The position numbers and the translations under genes were made by a program. The notes under the pieces were generated by a model, which saw nothing but the letters and a program-made list of their open reading frames with translations, did no database searches and was not told the origin of the DNA. A stretch of DNA of 64,000 nucleotides, from positions 558,001-622,000 of the forward strand of contig NZ_FNKA01000003.1 in NCBI RefSeq assembly GCF_900101335.1, read 5' to 3'. Positions 1 to 12,218 of this stretch are shown here, in pieces (positions within the stretch are counted from its first letter, which is position 1; every line of letters starts with the position of its first letter). This stretch comes from Quadrisphaera sp. DSM 44207 (GTDB lineage Bacteria > Actinomycetota > Actinomycetes > Actinomycetales > Quadrisphaeraceae).

Positions 1-776
1 TGCGCCCGCTGGAGGCGTCCGGCACCTCGGGGATGAAGGCGGCGCTGAACGGCTGCCTGAACCTGTCGATCCTCGACGGGTGGTGGGACGAGTGGTTCGA
101 CGGCGAGAACGGCTGGGCGATCCCCACCGCGGACGGCGTCGACGACCCCGACCGCCGCGACGAGCTCGAGGCCGCCGCGCTGTACGACCTCGTCGAGACG
201 CAGGTCGCGCCGCGCTTCTACGACCGCGACGAGGACGGGCTGCCCGGGCGGTGGCTGGAGATGGTCGGGCACACGCTGCACACGCTGGCGCCGAAGGTGC
301 AGGCCACGCGCATGGTCTCCCAGTACGTGCAGGAGCTGTACCAGCCGGCGGCGCGCAGCGGCGAGCAGCTGGCGGCGTCGTCCTGGAGCGGGGCGAGGGA
401 CCTGGCGCAGTGGAAGCAGCGCGTGCGCGCCGCGTGGCCGGGCGTGCGGGTCGACCACGTGGACTCCAGCGGCCTGGGGGACGTCGCCGAGGTCGGCGAG
501 GTGCTGTGCGTCTCGGCGTACGTCTCCCTCGGCGACCTGTCGCCGCAGGACGTCGACGTGCAGGTCGTGCACGGGCGCGTCACGGAGGCCGACGAGCTGG
601 TCGACACGGCGCAGCAGTCGCTCGACGTCGCCGAGGCGTACGAGGACGGGCGCTACCAGTTCGCCGGCGAGGTCGTGCTGCGGCGCACCGGGCCGTTCGG
701 GTACACGGTGCGGGTGCTGCCGCGCCACGACGGGGCCGCCGGCCCGGCGCACACGGCGCTGGTCACGAACGCCTGA
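1..776 (+). CDS. glgP: alpha-glucan phosphorylase, C-terminal part
   Basis: This is the last 257 residues of an alpha-1,4-glucan phosphorylase; the 5' end lies before the window. The enzyme releases glucose-1-phosphate from glycogen or maltodextrin ends in the cytoplasm with pyridoxal phosphate. The frame is open from base 3. The block EASGTSGMKAALNG at the left edge is the family's PLP-lysine region (Lys at 36-38). It is followed by LDGWWDEW, typical of the short unregulated bacterial GlgP type (TIGR02094). The product ends at TGA, followed by a strong hairpin. The debranching enzyme glgX lies 1.3 kb downstream on the other strand, which fits a glycogen-breakdown neighbourhood. Confidence 0.93.
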   Translation, partial: RPLEASGTSGMKAALNGCLNLSILDGWWDEWFDGENGWAIPTADGVDDPDRRDELEAAALYDLVETQVAPRFYDRDEDGLPGRWLEMVGHTLHTLAPKVQATRMVSQYVQELYQPAARSGEQLAASSWSGARDLAQWKQRVRAAWPGVRVDHVDSSGLGDVAEVGEVLCVSAYVSLGDLSPQDVDVQVVHGRVTEADELVDTAQQSLDVAEAYEDGRYQFAGEVVLRRTGPFGYTVRVLPRHDGAAGPAHTALVTNA

Positions 777-794
777 GGACCCCCCCGGTCCGGC

Positions 795-828
795 GCGGCC
801 CCGGTCCCCTCGAGGGGACTGGGGCCGC
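795..828 (+). terminator. hairpin after glgP
   Basis: Two 17-nt arms meet at CTCGAG and pair fully except for one G-T wobble (GCGGCCCCGGTCCCCTC with its partner). It sits 18 bases after the glgP stop. There is no T-run, as is usual for actinobacterial terminators. Confidence 0.7.
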
Positions 829-846
829 GTGCGTTGCTGCTGCGAG

Positions 847-922
847 GCCGCGTTGCCGCTCAGATGCCGAGCAGAAGGGTCCCTCGGAGCCGTCCGCCGC
901 GGCATCTGAGCGGCAACGCGGC
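847..922. repeat. perfect 23-bp inverted repeat with 30-nt loop
   Basis: The arms 847-869 and 900-922 are exact reverse complements of each other; the loop is 870-899. It lies between the glgP terminator and the DUF559 gene. The arms are too long and too perfect for an ordinary terminator, and a separate terminator already follows glgP. It could be a miniature mobile element, a REP-like palindrome or a large operator. The sequence alone does not decide. Confidence 0.8.
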
Positions 923-951
923 ACGTGGAAGGCAACGACGTCTAGGAGCGG

Positions 952-2016
952 ATGCCTCACGCCTGTGGACGGCTGCAGCGACGCGCCGCTCACCCGATCG
1001 AGACTGCCGGTCTGCGAGCGGGCCGGCCGGACGACGTGGAGCTGCCCCTGGTCTTCACCACGGCCGAAGCGCTCGAGGCCGGGTGGACGCGCCACGAGGT
1101 CACCGGCCGCGTCCGCCGCGGGGACTGGGTGCGCCTGCGCTCCGGAGCCTTCTGCCTGGCAGAGCGGTGGCGGGCCTCGGACGCATCAGGCCGTCATGTC
1201 CTGGGAGCTGTCGCGGTGGCGAGGTGCCGCGACGGCGCGGTCCTCAGCCACCTGTCCGCGGCCGCCCGGTGGGGCTGGCCCCTCCCGCCGGGTGGTGACC
1301 AGCCGTCCTGGCTCACCACTGCGCCGGGGCCCGCGACCAGGACGGTGCGGCTCGAGCGGCTGCGGGTCGAGGTCGCCGACCTCGGGGCCCCGGAGGTGGT
1401 GCCGGCCGTCGCAGCGCGCGTGTCGGTGACCTCGCGCGCCCGCACGGTCGCGGACTGCCTGCGCCACCTGCCCGCACCGGACGCCGTGGCCGTCGCTGAC
1501 GCCGCCGTGGCGGCGGGCCTGTCGCGGGCGGACCTGGACGAGGCGCCGAGGCGGCAGACCGGATGGCCCTACGCCGAGCGGGCGCGGGGACGCGTGCGGC
1601 TCGTCGATCCCCGCCGGGAGTCCTGGCTCGAGTCCTGGTCCGTGGTGAGGCTCCACGAGCGCGGAGTGCCGCTGCCGGAGCCCCAGGCCGTGGTGCACGA
1701 CCGGCGCGGCCGCTTCCTCGCCCGGGTGGACTGGTGGTGGCCGCAGCACGGAGTCGTCGGGGAGGCGGACGGGCGGGTGAAGTACCGGCGGGCCGGGATC
1801 CGCACCCCCGAGGACGCCGACCGGCTCCTGCGGGAGGAGAAGGGGCGCGAGGACCGCCTGCGGGACGCGGGGCTGGAGGTCGTGCGCTACGGCACGCGCG
1901 ACGCCGACGGAGGGATCGAGGAGCTCCTCGACCGCGTCGGCCGGGCCCTGGCGCGGGGTGACCCCGCACGCGTGCACGGCCGCATCACGCCGACGCCCCT
2001 GCCCCGCTGGTGGTGA
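952..2016 (+). CDS. AbiEi-like N-terminal domain plus DUF559 nuclease-fold protein
   Basis: A 354-residue protein of a class common in actinobacteria, with an N-terminal winged-helix AbiEi-antitoxin-like region and a C-terminal DUF559 domain of the Vsr/PD-(D/E)XK fold. The N-terminal part reads FTTAEALEAGWTRHEV...RRGDWVRLRSGAF. The C-terminal part shows RVDWWWPQHGVVGEADGRVKY, giving the D...ExDxxxK pattern of the nuclease core, preceded by ESWLES. ATG 952 has AGGAG just upstream (944-948). GTG 1036 (MELPLVFTTAEALEAG) is an alternative start closer to the domain edge. No partner AbiEii toxin is adjacent, so it stands alone. Its biological role is unknown; nuclease activity is inferred from the fold only. 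Confidence 0.75.
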   Translation: MPHACGRLQRRAAHPIETAGLRAGRPDDVELPLVFTTAEALEAGWTRHEVTGRVRRGDWVRLRSGAFCLAERWRASDASGRHVLGAVAVARCRDGAVLSHLSAAARWGWPLPPGGDQPSWLTTAPGPATRTVRLERLRVEVADLGAPEVVPAVAARVSVTSRARTVADCLRHLPAPDAVAVADAAVAAGLSRADLDEAPRRQTGWPYAERARGRVRLVDPRRESWLESWSVVRLHERGVPLPEPQAVVHDRRGRFLARVDWWWPQHGVVGEADGRVKYRRAGIRTPEDADRLLREEKGREDRLRDAGLEVVRYGTRDADGGIEELLDRVGRALARGDPARVHGRITPTPLPRWW

Positions 2017-2088
2017 GGGCCGGCAGAGCTCGGACGACGCGCGGGACGGCGCGGACGCCGGTGCAGGTGAGGAGGGGCACCGCCCGGG

Positions 2089-4266
2089 TCAGGGGCGCTC
2101 GGCCAGGTACAGGCGCACCGACAGGGCGCTGACCGGGACGGCGGCGCCCGGGCGGTCCCGCCCGCCGACCGCGCCGGCCGGGTAGCGCTCGACGGCGCCG
2201 TCCCACAGCAGCCGGTACCCGCTGGCCCACGGCCGCGGGGGCAGGTGCACCTGCCCGTCGTCCAGGCCCCCGTGCAGCACGAGCAGCAGGGATCGCCCGC
2301 CGACCGGGTCCCCGTGGCGGAAGACCTGCACCATGCGCACCGCGGGGTCCTCCCACCGCGCCTGCGTCATGGGCGCCCCGGAGGCGTCGAACCAGGCGAG
2401 GTCGGTGGTGCCGTCCTCGTGCACGGCCTCCCCGGTGCAGTGGCGCACCGGGCGCAGCGCGGGGTGCTCGCGCCGCAGCGCCGTGAGCACCCGCGCGGTG
2501 GCCAGCAGGTCCTCCTGCCACGGCGCGAGGTCCCAGTCGACCCAGGAGGTCTCGTCGTCCAGGCAGTAGGGGTTGTTGTTGCCGTGCTGGGTGCGCCCGA
2601 CCTCGTCGCCGGCCACGAGCATCGGCACCCCGGCCGAGAGCAGCAGCGTGGCCGTCAGCGAGCGCATGGAGCGCCGGCGCAGCGCCTCCAGCAGCAGCTC
2701 GTCGGCGCTGCGCCCGGCGGTCCACCCCTCGGCGCCGTGGTTCCAGGTGCGGTTGTCGTCCGAGCCGTCCCGGCCGCCCTCGCCGTTCGCCTCGTTGCGC
2801 TTGCGCTGGAAGGCCGTGGTGTCGGCGAGGGTGAAGCCGTCGTGGGCGGTGACGAAGTTGACCGACGCCAGCGGGGTGCGGTCGTCCCCGGCGAACAGGT
2901 CCGCGGACCCGGACAGGCGCGTGGCCAGCTCGCGCAGGCCGTGGCCCGGCTGCTCCCCGGAGGACAGCCGCCCGGCGTCGGCGAGCCAGAAGTCGCGCGC
3001 GCCGTCGCGGAAGCGGTCGTTCCACTCGGCGAAGGGCGCGGGGAACTGCCCGGTGCGCCAGCCGTCGTGCCCGACGTCCCACGGCTCGGCGATGAGCTTG
3101 ACGTCCGCGAGCACCGGGTCGGCCAGCGCCGCGACGAGGAAGGGGTGGTCGGGGGTGAACCCGCCGGAGCGGTCGCGCGCCAGCGTCGGGGCGAGGTCGA
3201 AGCGGAAGCCGTCGACGCCGTAGGACGTCGCCCAGGAGCGCAGGGAGTCCAGGGCCAGCTGGACGACGCGCGGGTCGCCGGAGTCGAGGCTGTTGCCGCA
3301 GCCGGTGGTGTCGACGTCCCGCCCGTGCTCGTCGAGGCGGTAGTAGGACGCCGCGTCCAGGCCGCGCAGGCTCAGCGTCGGGCCGTCGGCGCCGCCCTCG
3401 CAGCTGTGGTTGTGCACGACGTCGAGCAGCACCTCCAGCCCGGCCCCGTGCAGGGCCGCGATCGCCGCGCGCAGCTCCGCGCCCACGGCGGCGGGCCCGG
3501 CGGCCCGCGCCGCGGCGGTGGCGTAGCGCGGCTCGGGCGCGAACCACGACAGGGTGCTGTAGCCCCAGTAGTTGACGGCGCCGCGCCGCACCAGGTGCAC
3601 CTCGGGGGCGCTGGCGTGCACGGGCAGCAGCTCCAGGCTCGTGACGCCGAGGGAGAGCAGGTGCTCGACCACGGCGGGGTGCGCGAGGCCGGCGTAGGTG
3701 CCGCGCAGCTGCGGCGGCACGGCCGGGTGGCGCGCCGTCAGCCCGCGCACGTGCGCCTCGTAGACCACGGTGCGCGACCACGGGGTGCGCGGGCGCAGCG
3801 CCGGGTCGGCCACGGCGTCCTCGACGACGACGCCGTGCGGCACGCACGCGGCGCTGTCGCGCTCGTCGCGCCGGTGCGGGCCGGGCACGGGACGCCAGGC
3901 GTCGTCCACCGCGTGCCCGAAGACCTCCGGGCCCCACCGCACCTCGCCCGTGATCGCGCGGGCGTAGGGGTCGAGCAGCAGCTTGGCCGGGTTGTGCCGG
4001 TGCCCGCGGGCGGGGTCCCACGGCCCGTGCACCCGCAGGCCGTAGCGCTGGCCCGCGCGCACGCCGTCCAGGGAGCCCGACCACACCCCGTGCCGGCGCT
4101 GGGGCAGGCGCACGCGCCGCTCGAGCAGCCCGCCGGCGCCGTCGTCGTCGAGCAGGCACACCTCCACCGCCTCCGCGTGCCGGGCGAGGACCGCGGCGCG
4201 GGCGCCGCCGGGGGTCAGGTGGACGCCCAGCGGCCAGGTCCACGGGTCGTCGGCAGCAGCGGGCAC
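2089..4266 (-). CDS. glgX: glycogen debranching enzyme (isoamylase type)
   Basis: The product (725 residues from GTG 4266) hydrolyses alpha-1,6 branches of phosphorylase-trimmed glycogen. An N-terminal CBM48-like region (WPLGVHLTPGGARAAV) precedes the GH13 barrel. Visible GH13 motifs are DVVHNHSCEGG, GVDGFRFDLA (nucleophile Asp), LIAEPWDVG (acid/base Glu) and VTAHDGFTL (transition-state Asp). The frame is open to ATG 4353, which would overlap the start codon of the divergent YbjN-like gene. I prefer GTG 4266 because CAGACT lies 8 nt before it, the spacing seen at other leaderless starts in this window. It works with glgP upstream. Confidence 0.9.
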   Translation of the reverse strand: MPAAADDPWTWPLGVHLTPGGARAAVLARHAEAVEVCLLDDDGAGGLLERRVRLPQRRHGVWSGSLDGVRAGQRYGLRVHGPWDPARGHRHNPAKLLLDPYARAITGEVRWGPEVFGHAVDDAWRPVPGPHRRDERDSAACVPHGVVVEDAVADPALRPRTPWSRTVVYEAHVRGLTARHPAVPPQLRGTYAGLAHPAVVEHLLSLGVTSLELLPVHASAPEVHLVRRGAVNYWGYSTLSWFAPEPRYATAAARAAGPAAVGAELRAAIAALHGAGLEVLLDVVHNHSCEGGADGPTLSLRGLDAASYYRLDEHGRDVDTTGCGNSLDSGDPRVVQLALDSLRSWATSYGVDGFRFDLAPTLARDRSGGFTPDHPFLVAALADPVLADVKLIAEPWDVGHDGWRTGQFPAPFAEWNDRFRDGARDFWLADAGRLSSGEQPGHGLRELATRLSGSADLFAGDDRTPLASVNFVTAHDGFTLADTTAFQRKRNEANGEGGRDGSDDNRTWNHGAEGWTAGRSADELLLEALRRRSMRSLTATLLLSAGVPMLVAGDEVGRTQHGNNNPYCLDDETSWVDWDLAPWQEDLLATARVLTALRREHPALRPVRHCTGEAVHEDGTTDLAWFDASGAPMTQARWEDPAVRMVQVFRHGDPVGGRSLLLVLHGGLDDGQVHLPPRPWASGYRLLWDGAVERYPAGAVGGRDRPGAAVPVSALSVRLYLAERP

Positions 4267-4274
4267 GGCGTCCC

Positions 4275-4280
4275 AGTCTG
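4275..4280 (-). promoter_or_regulatory. candidate -10 element of glgX
   Basis: Reads CAGACT on the minus strand, with 8 nt to GTG 4266. It resembles the TAGACT elements before iscS and gatC, with C in place of the first T. Confidence 0.4.
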
Positions 4281-4340
4281 CCTCCTCCGCGGACGCCGCG
4301 AGGCGGCTCCCGGGACCGGCCCCCGGGACCGGCCCCCGGG

Positions 4341-4346
4341 TACGGT
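4341..4346 (+). promoter_or_regulatory. candidate leaderless -10 (TACGGT)
   Basis: TACGGT ends 5 nt before ATG 4352, and no ribosome site lies between them. This is slightly closer than the 6-8 nt seen elsewhere. Confidence 0.45.
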
Positions 4347-4351
4347 GGGGC

Positions 4352-4888
4352 ATGTCGAGCGAGGAGTGGCCGCCGTCCTACCCGCCCCCGGCCTCCTCCC
4401 GGCCCCTGCGCGGCCGGGTGCTCGACGCCCTGCTCGACGAGGGCCTGCGCCCGGACGTCGACGCGGACGGCGACGTGGCGTTCACCCTGCGCGGCCAGCG
4501 GCTGTTCGTGCGCTGCGTGGACCCGGACCCCGACCTCGACCCCGGCGGCGGCGCCGCGCGCCCGGACCGGCTGCGCGGGCGGGTGCCGCTGGCGCGCGTG
4601 TTCGGCCAGTGGCACCTCGGTGACTCGGTGCCCGCGGACCCGCTGCTGCGGCTGCGGGCGGCCAACGACATCACCGCCCGCTACGACCTGGTCAAGGCGA
4701 GCCTGCACGACGACGTCCTGCTCGTGCTCGTCGACCTCGTCGTCGTGGACGCCGCGGACGACGCGCCGCTGCGCCCGCTGCTGACCGGGGCGGCGGCCGG
4801 GGTGCTCTCGGCGGTGCGGGCCTGGTACGCCGCCGCCGGCGGCCACGGGCCGGGCGGCGCCGGGGCAGGGACGCCGGGAGCGCCCTAG
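4352..4888 (+). CDS. YbjN-like protein
   Basis: A 178-residue acidic soluble protein. Its central part (LDALLDEGLRPDVDADGDVAFTLRGQRLFVR...NDITARYDLVKASL...LVLVDLVVVD) resembles the actinobacterial YbjN family, whose fold is like type III secretion chaperones. The molecular function is not established. The N-terminus is proline-rich, and the C-terminus ends in a Gly/Pro/Ala tail. It is divergent from glgX and lies 41 bp upstream of the cysteine desulfurase. The start is supported by TACGGT just upstream. Family assignment is from sequence feel only. Confidence 0.6.
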   Translation: MSSEEWPPSYPPPASSRPLRGRVLDALLDEGLRPDVDADGDVAFTLRGQRLFVRCVDPDPDLDPGGGAARPDRLRGRVPLARVFGQWHLGDSVPADPLLRLRAANDITARYDLVKASLHDDVLLVLVDLVVVDAADDAPLRPLLTGAAAGVLSAVRAWYAAAGGHGPGGAGAGTPGAP

Positions 4889-4916
4889 CCGCGGCCGGAC
4901 CGTCGCACGCCCGACC

Positions 4917-4922
4917 TAGACT
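4917..4922 (+). promoter_or_regulatory. leaderless -10 of iscS (TAGACT)
   Basis: TAGACT ends 7 nt before GTG 4930, with no Shine-Dalgarno between. Transcription would begin at or next to the start codon. Confidence 0.6.
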
Positions 4923-4929
4923 CGACGCC

Positions 4930-6111
4930 GTGAGCGCCTACCTCGACCACGCGGCGACCACGCCCGCGCGGCCCGAGGTGGTCGCCGCCATGGCGGAGGA
5001 GCTGGGCCGCATCGGCAACCCCTCGTCGCTGCACACGGCGGGGCGCGCCGCGCGCCGCGTGGTCGAGGAGGCCCGCGAGCAGGTCGCCGCGGCGCTCGGC
5101 GCCCGGCCGGGCGAGGTGGTGATCACCGGCGGCGGCACGGAGGCGGACAACCTCGCCGTCAAGGGCCTGTACTGGGCCCGGCGGGCGGCCGACCCGCGCC
5201 GGCGGCGCGTGCTCGTCTCCGCCGTCGAGCACCACGGCGTGCTCGACCCGGCGGAGTGGCTCGCGCACGAGCAGGGCGCGGAGGTGGTGCACCTGCCGGT
5301 CGACGCCACCGGCCGCCTCGACGTCGCGGCGCTGCGGGCCGAGCTCGAGGCCGACCCGGCCTCCGTCGCGCTCGTGTCGGTGATGTGGGCGAACAACGAG
5401 GTCGGCACGCTGCAGCCGGTGGCCGAGGTGGTCGCCGCGGCGGCCGAGCACGGCGTTCCCGTGCACTCCGACGCCGTGCAGGCGGTCGGGGCGGTGCCCG
5501 TGGACTTCGACGCCTCCGGCGTGGCGGCCCTGAGCACGACCGCGCACAAGATCGGCGGGCCCGTGGGCGTCGGCGCGCTCGTGGTGCGGCGGGGCACCGC
5601 GCTGGTGCCGGTGCTGCACGGGGGCGGCCAGGAGGGCGGGGTGCGCTCGGGCAGCGTGGCCGCGGCCTCCGCCCGCGCGCTCGGCCTGGCCGCCGAGCTC
5701 GCCGCCGCCGACCAGCCGGCGCACGCCGCGCGGCTGGCCGACCTGCGCGAGCGGCTCGCCGCGGCGGTGCTGGCCGCCGTCCCCGACGCCGTCGTGCACG
5801 GCAGCCCCGACCCGGCGCTGCGCCTGCCCGGGCTGCTGCACGTGACCGTGCCCGGCTGCCAGGGCGACTCCCTGCTGTACCTGCTCGACGCCCGCGGCGT
5901 GGAGTGCTCCACCGGCTCGGCGTGCACCGCCGGCGTGCCCCAGCCCAGCCACGTGCTGCGCGCCATGGGCCTGGAGGACGCCACCGCCCGCGGCGCGCTG
6001 CGCTTCAGCCTCGGGCGCACCTCCACCGCCGCGGACGTCGACGCGGTCGCCGCCGCCCTCGGGCCCGTCGTCGAGCGCGCCCGCAGCGCCGGCCTGGCGG
6101 TGCAGCGGTGA
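4930..6111 (+). CDS. iscS: cysteine desulfurase (IscS/NifS family)
   Basis: A 393-residue PLP enzyme that takes sulfur from cysteine as a persulfide, here most likely for tRNA thiolation by the next gene (mnmA) and for Fe-S assembly. Visible are YLDHAATTPARP at the N-terminus, VEHHGVLDP, the PLP lysine in STTAHKIGGP and the active-site cysteine loop ECSTGSACTAG. Length and motifs are those of group I desulfurases. The start is GTG 4930 behind TAGACT. The stop codon lies in the first copy of a 14-bp triple repeat that runs into mnmA. The iscS-mnmA order is conserved in actinobacteria. Confidence 0.93.
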   Translation: MSAYLDHAATTPARPEVVAAMAEELGRIGNPSSLHTAGRAARRVVEEAREQVAAALGARPGEVVITGGGTEADNLAVKGLYWARRAADPRRRRVLVSAVEHHGVLDPAEWLAHEQGAEVVHLPVDATGRLDVAALRAELEADPASVALVSVMWANNEVGTLQPVAEVVAAAAEHGVPVHSDAVQAVGAVPVDFDASGVAALSTTAHKIGGPVGVGALVVRRGTALVPVLHGGGQEGGVRSGSVAAASARALGLAAELAAADQPAHAARLADLRERLAAAVLAAVPDAVVHGSPDPALRLPGLLHVTVPGCQGDSLLYLLDARGVECSTGSACTAGVPQPSHVLRAMGLEDATARGALRFSLGRTSTAADVDAVAAALGPVVERARSAGLAVQR

Positions 6112-6141
6112 GGGTGCAGCGGTGAGGGTGCAGCGGTGAGG
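6100..6141 (+). repeat. three perfect 14-bp tandem copies at the iscS/mnmA junction
   Basis: The unit GTGCAGCGGTGAGG is present three times without mismatch (6100-6113, 6114-6127, 6128-6141). Each unit contains a GTGA start/stop overlap, so two six-codon mini-frames (MRVQR, stop) lie between the iscS stop and the mnmA start. This looks like tandem amplification of an original GTGA junction. Confidence 0.95.
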
Positions 6142-7242
6142 GTGCTGGCCGCCCTGAGCGGCGGCGTGGACTCCGCGGTCGCCGCCGCGCGGGCGCTCGA
6201 CGCCGGGCACGACGTCGTGGGCGTGCACCTGGCGCTCGCGCGTGGCAGCGCCCCGGCCGGCGGCGGCCGGGTTCGCGGCTGCTGCACGGTCGAGGACGCC
6301 CGCGACGCCCGCCGGGCCGCCGACGTCCTCGGCGTCCCGTTCTACGTCTGGGACCTCTCCGAGCGCTTCGGCGCGGACGTCGTCGACGACTTCGTCGCCG
6401 AGTACGCCGCCGGGCGCACCCCCAACCCGTGCGTGCGGTGCAACCAGCGCGTGAAGTTCGCGGCCCTGGCCGACCGGGCGCTGGCCCTCGGCTTCGACGC
6501 GGTCACCACCGGCCACTACGCCCGCCGGGTCGACACCCCCGACGGGCCGCGCCTGCACCGGGCCGCGGACGCCGCCAAGGACCAGTCGTACGTGCTCGCC
6601 GTGCTGCCCCCGCACCGCCTGGCCACGGCCCTGTTCCCGCTGGGGGAAGCGGCCAGCAAGGACGACGTGCGGGCCGAGGCCGCCCGGCGCGGGCTCGCCG
6701 TCGCCGACAAGCCCGACAGCACCGACATCTGCTTCGTGCCGGACGGCGGCACGAAGGCGTGGCTGGACGAGCGCATCCCCGCCCGCCCGGGCGCGGTGGT
6801 CGACACCGCCGGGCGCGTCGTCGGCGCGCACGCCGGGGCCGCCGGGCACACGGTCGGCCAGCGGCGCGGGCTGCGCCTGGGCGTGCCCGCCCCCGACGGC
6901 AGGCCGCGCTACGTGCTCTCGGTGTCGGTGGCGCGCGGCACCGTGACGGTCGGCGGGGAGCAGGAGCTGCTCGCGGACGTCGTCGAGGCCGAGCACCCGG
7001 TCTGGTGCGGGCCGGCGCCCGCGCCCGGCGCCCGCGTGGGCGCGCAGCTGCGCGCCCACGGCGCCGAGCTGCCGTGCGTGGTGCAGCGCGCGGACGAGGC
7101 CGCCGACGGCGCGCTGGTCGTGCGCCTGCTCACCCCGGCGCGCGCGGTGGCCCCGGGACAGCTGCTGGCCCTCTACGACGGCGACCGCGTCGTGGGCTCC
7201 GCGACGGTGACCGCCGCGGCCCGCGCCGGGGTGCCGGCGTGA
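6136..7242 (+). CDS. mnmA: tRNA-specific 2-thiouridylase MnmA
   Basis: A 368-residue enzyme that puts the 2-thio group on U34 of tRNA-Lys, -Glu and -Gln, using sulfur passed on from IscS. The PP-loop SGGVDSAVA sits at the N-terminus. The two catalytic cysteines are seen in [12 protein letters not shown] and [14 protein letters not shown]-terminal beta-barrel follows (GQRRGLRLG...YVLSV...[20 protein letters not shown]). The start GTG 6136 lies in the third copy of the 14-bp repeat. Its stop overlaps the next start by GTGA. It follows iscS directly, which fits the sulfur relay. Confidence 0.94.
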   Translation: MRVLAALSGGVDSAVAAARALDAGHDVVGVHLALARGSAPAGGGRVRGCCTVEDARDARRAADVLGVPFYVWDLSERFGADVVDDFVAEYAAGRTPNPCVRCNQRVKFAALADRALALGFDAVTTGHYARRVDTPDGPRLHRAADAAKDQSYVLAVLPPHRLATALFPLGEAASKDDVRAEAARRGLAVADKPDSTDICFVPDGGTKAWLDERIPARPGAVVDTAGRVVGAHAGAAGHTVGQRRGLRLGVPAPDGRPRYVLSVSVARGTVTVGGEQELLADVVEAEHPVWCGPAPAPGARVGAQLRAHGAELPCVVQRADEAADGALVVRLLTPARAVAPGQLLALYDGDRVVGSATVTAAARAGVPA

Positions 7243-8330
7243 GCGAGCAGCCGCCGGCGGGCCCGCCCGGCGCCGCTGGCGAGGGCACCGCACAGGGCCG
7301 GTCCGGGGGTGCCGCGGCGGCCCCCGCGGCGCGGCCGCGCGCGACCGGCACGGGCCCGTGGCCGGGGGAGGACCCGCTGGAGGCGGCGCGCACGGTGCTC
7401 GGGGAGCTCGGCGGCGACGCCGGCCTGCCCTTCCTGCCCGAGCTGCCAGCCCGCGGGCCCGGCTCCGACGCCGCCGGCCGCACCGCGGCGCTGCTCGTGG
7501 ACCTGCCGGTGGACCTGCAGCCGGTGGGCTGGCGCCTGGTCGACCACCCGGGCCGCGACGCCGAGCGCGCCGGCTCGCACCGGCGCGCGGACCTCGACGC
7601 CCTCGCCGAGGCCGCCGACGGCTGGACCGGGCCGCTGAAGCTGCAGGTGCTCGGCCCGTGGTCGCTCGCCTCCTCGGTGTGGCTGCCGCGCGGGGAGCGC
7701 GCCGTCGTCGACGCCGGCGCCCGCCGCGACCTGGTCCACTCCCTCGGCGAGGGCGTCGCCGCGCACCTGCGCGACGTCGCCCGCCTGGTGCCCGGCGCCG
7801 ACCTCGTCCTGCAGGTCGACGAGCCGGCGCTGCCCGCCGTCCTCGACGGCCGCCTGCCCACCGCGAGCGGGTGGGGTCGCCTCCCGGCGGTCGACAGCCT
7901 CGAGGTGCGCGAGGGGCTGCGCGCGGTGCTCGACGCCGCCGGGGCCGCGGGGGCGTCCGCCCGGGGGGTGCGCTGCCCGGCCGGGGCGCCGCTGGGCCTG
8001 GTCCGCGAGGCCGGGGCGAGCGCGATCGGCGTCGAGGTCGCGGCGCTGGGCGCCGCGGGCTGGGAGTCCCTGGCCGCGAGCACCGAGGCCGGCCTGGCCC
8101 CCTGGCTGGGGGCGCTCGACCCGGCCGGTGAGCTGCCCGCCGTGGGCGCGCTGGTCGAGGCGGTGCGCCGGCCCTGGCGCGAGGTCGGGCTCGACCCCGA
8201 GCTGCTGGCCGGCGTCGTGCTGGCGCCCACCGCGGGCCTGGCCGGCACCGCGCCGTCGCGGGCGCGCGCCGTGCTGGCGCGGCTGCGCGAGGGCGCGGAC
8301 GCCCTGGCCGAGGTCGCGGCGGGCGGCTGA
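7239..8330 (+). CDS. MetE C-terminal-like protein with degenerate zinc site
   Basis: A 363-residue protein related to the catalytic half of cobalamin-independent methionine synthase, matching in position the mycobacterial gene between trmU and ligA (Rv3015c type). [15 protein letters not shown] and [16 protein letters not shown] are recognisable barrel segments. The zinc ligands of true MetE are not all present: the HxC motif reads VRC, and the late cysteine position reads LAPTAGLAG. It is therefore probably not a normal methyltransferase. The start is GTG 7239, overlapping the mnmA stop. The first 45 residues are Gly/Ala/Pro-rich. True function unknown. Confidence 0.75.
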   Translation: MSEQPPAGPPGAAGEGTAQGRSGGAAAAPAARPRATGTGPWPGEDPLEAARTVLGELGGDAGLPFLPELPARGPGSDAAGRTAALLVDLPVDLQPVGWRLVDHPGRDAERAGSHRRADLDALAEAADGWTGPLKLQVLGPWSLASSVWLPRGERAVVDAGARRDLVHSLGEGVAAHLRDVARLVPGADLVLQVDEPALPAVLDGRLPTASGWGRLPAVDSLEVREGLRAVLDAAGAAGASARGVRCPAGAPLGLVREAGASAIGVEVAALGAAGWESLAASTEAGLAPWLGALDPAGELPAVGALVEAVRRPWREVGLDPELLAGVVLAPTAGLAGTAPSRARAVLARLREGADALAEVAAGG

Positions 8331-8338
8331 CCGGGTGA

Positions 8339-12097
<3,759 letters not shown>

Positions 12098-12120
12098 GGC
12101 AGCTCCTCCTCCGGGTCGCG

Positions 12121-12146
12121 GCTCGTGGGCGGGACCGCCCACGAGC
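12121..12146 (-). terminator. 26-bp palindrome between the DUF4236 and thrE genes
   Basis: GCTCGTGGGCGG pairs perfectly with CCGCCCACGAGC across 2 nt. It lies after the DUF4236 stop (12219) and just before the thrE ribosome site. It could end the upstream transcript or act as an operator or attenuator for thrE. Confidence 0.5.
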
Positions 12147-12218
12147 GCGGTGGATCGTCCCGCGTCCCGGGCAGGAGCGCAGCCGAACGCCGCCGAGGAC
12201 GGCGGAGCGGAGGTGGTC

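Noticed and set aside
2017-2088. Terminator between the DUF559 gene and glgX
   Set aside because: I found no stem of convincing length in this 72-bp convergent gap.
1985-4846. A 953-codon minus-strand frame overlapping glgX
   Set aside because: Composition is Arg/Ala/Gly/Pro-rich with no motifs; glgX in the other frame has all GH13 motifs.
4885-7293. Long minus-strand frame opposite iscS-mnmA
   Set aside because: It is a shadow of two clear enzymes, with no family features of its own.
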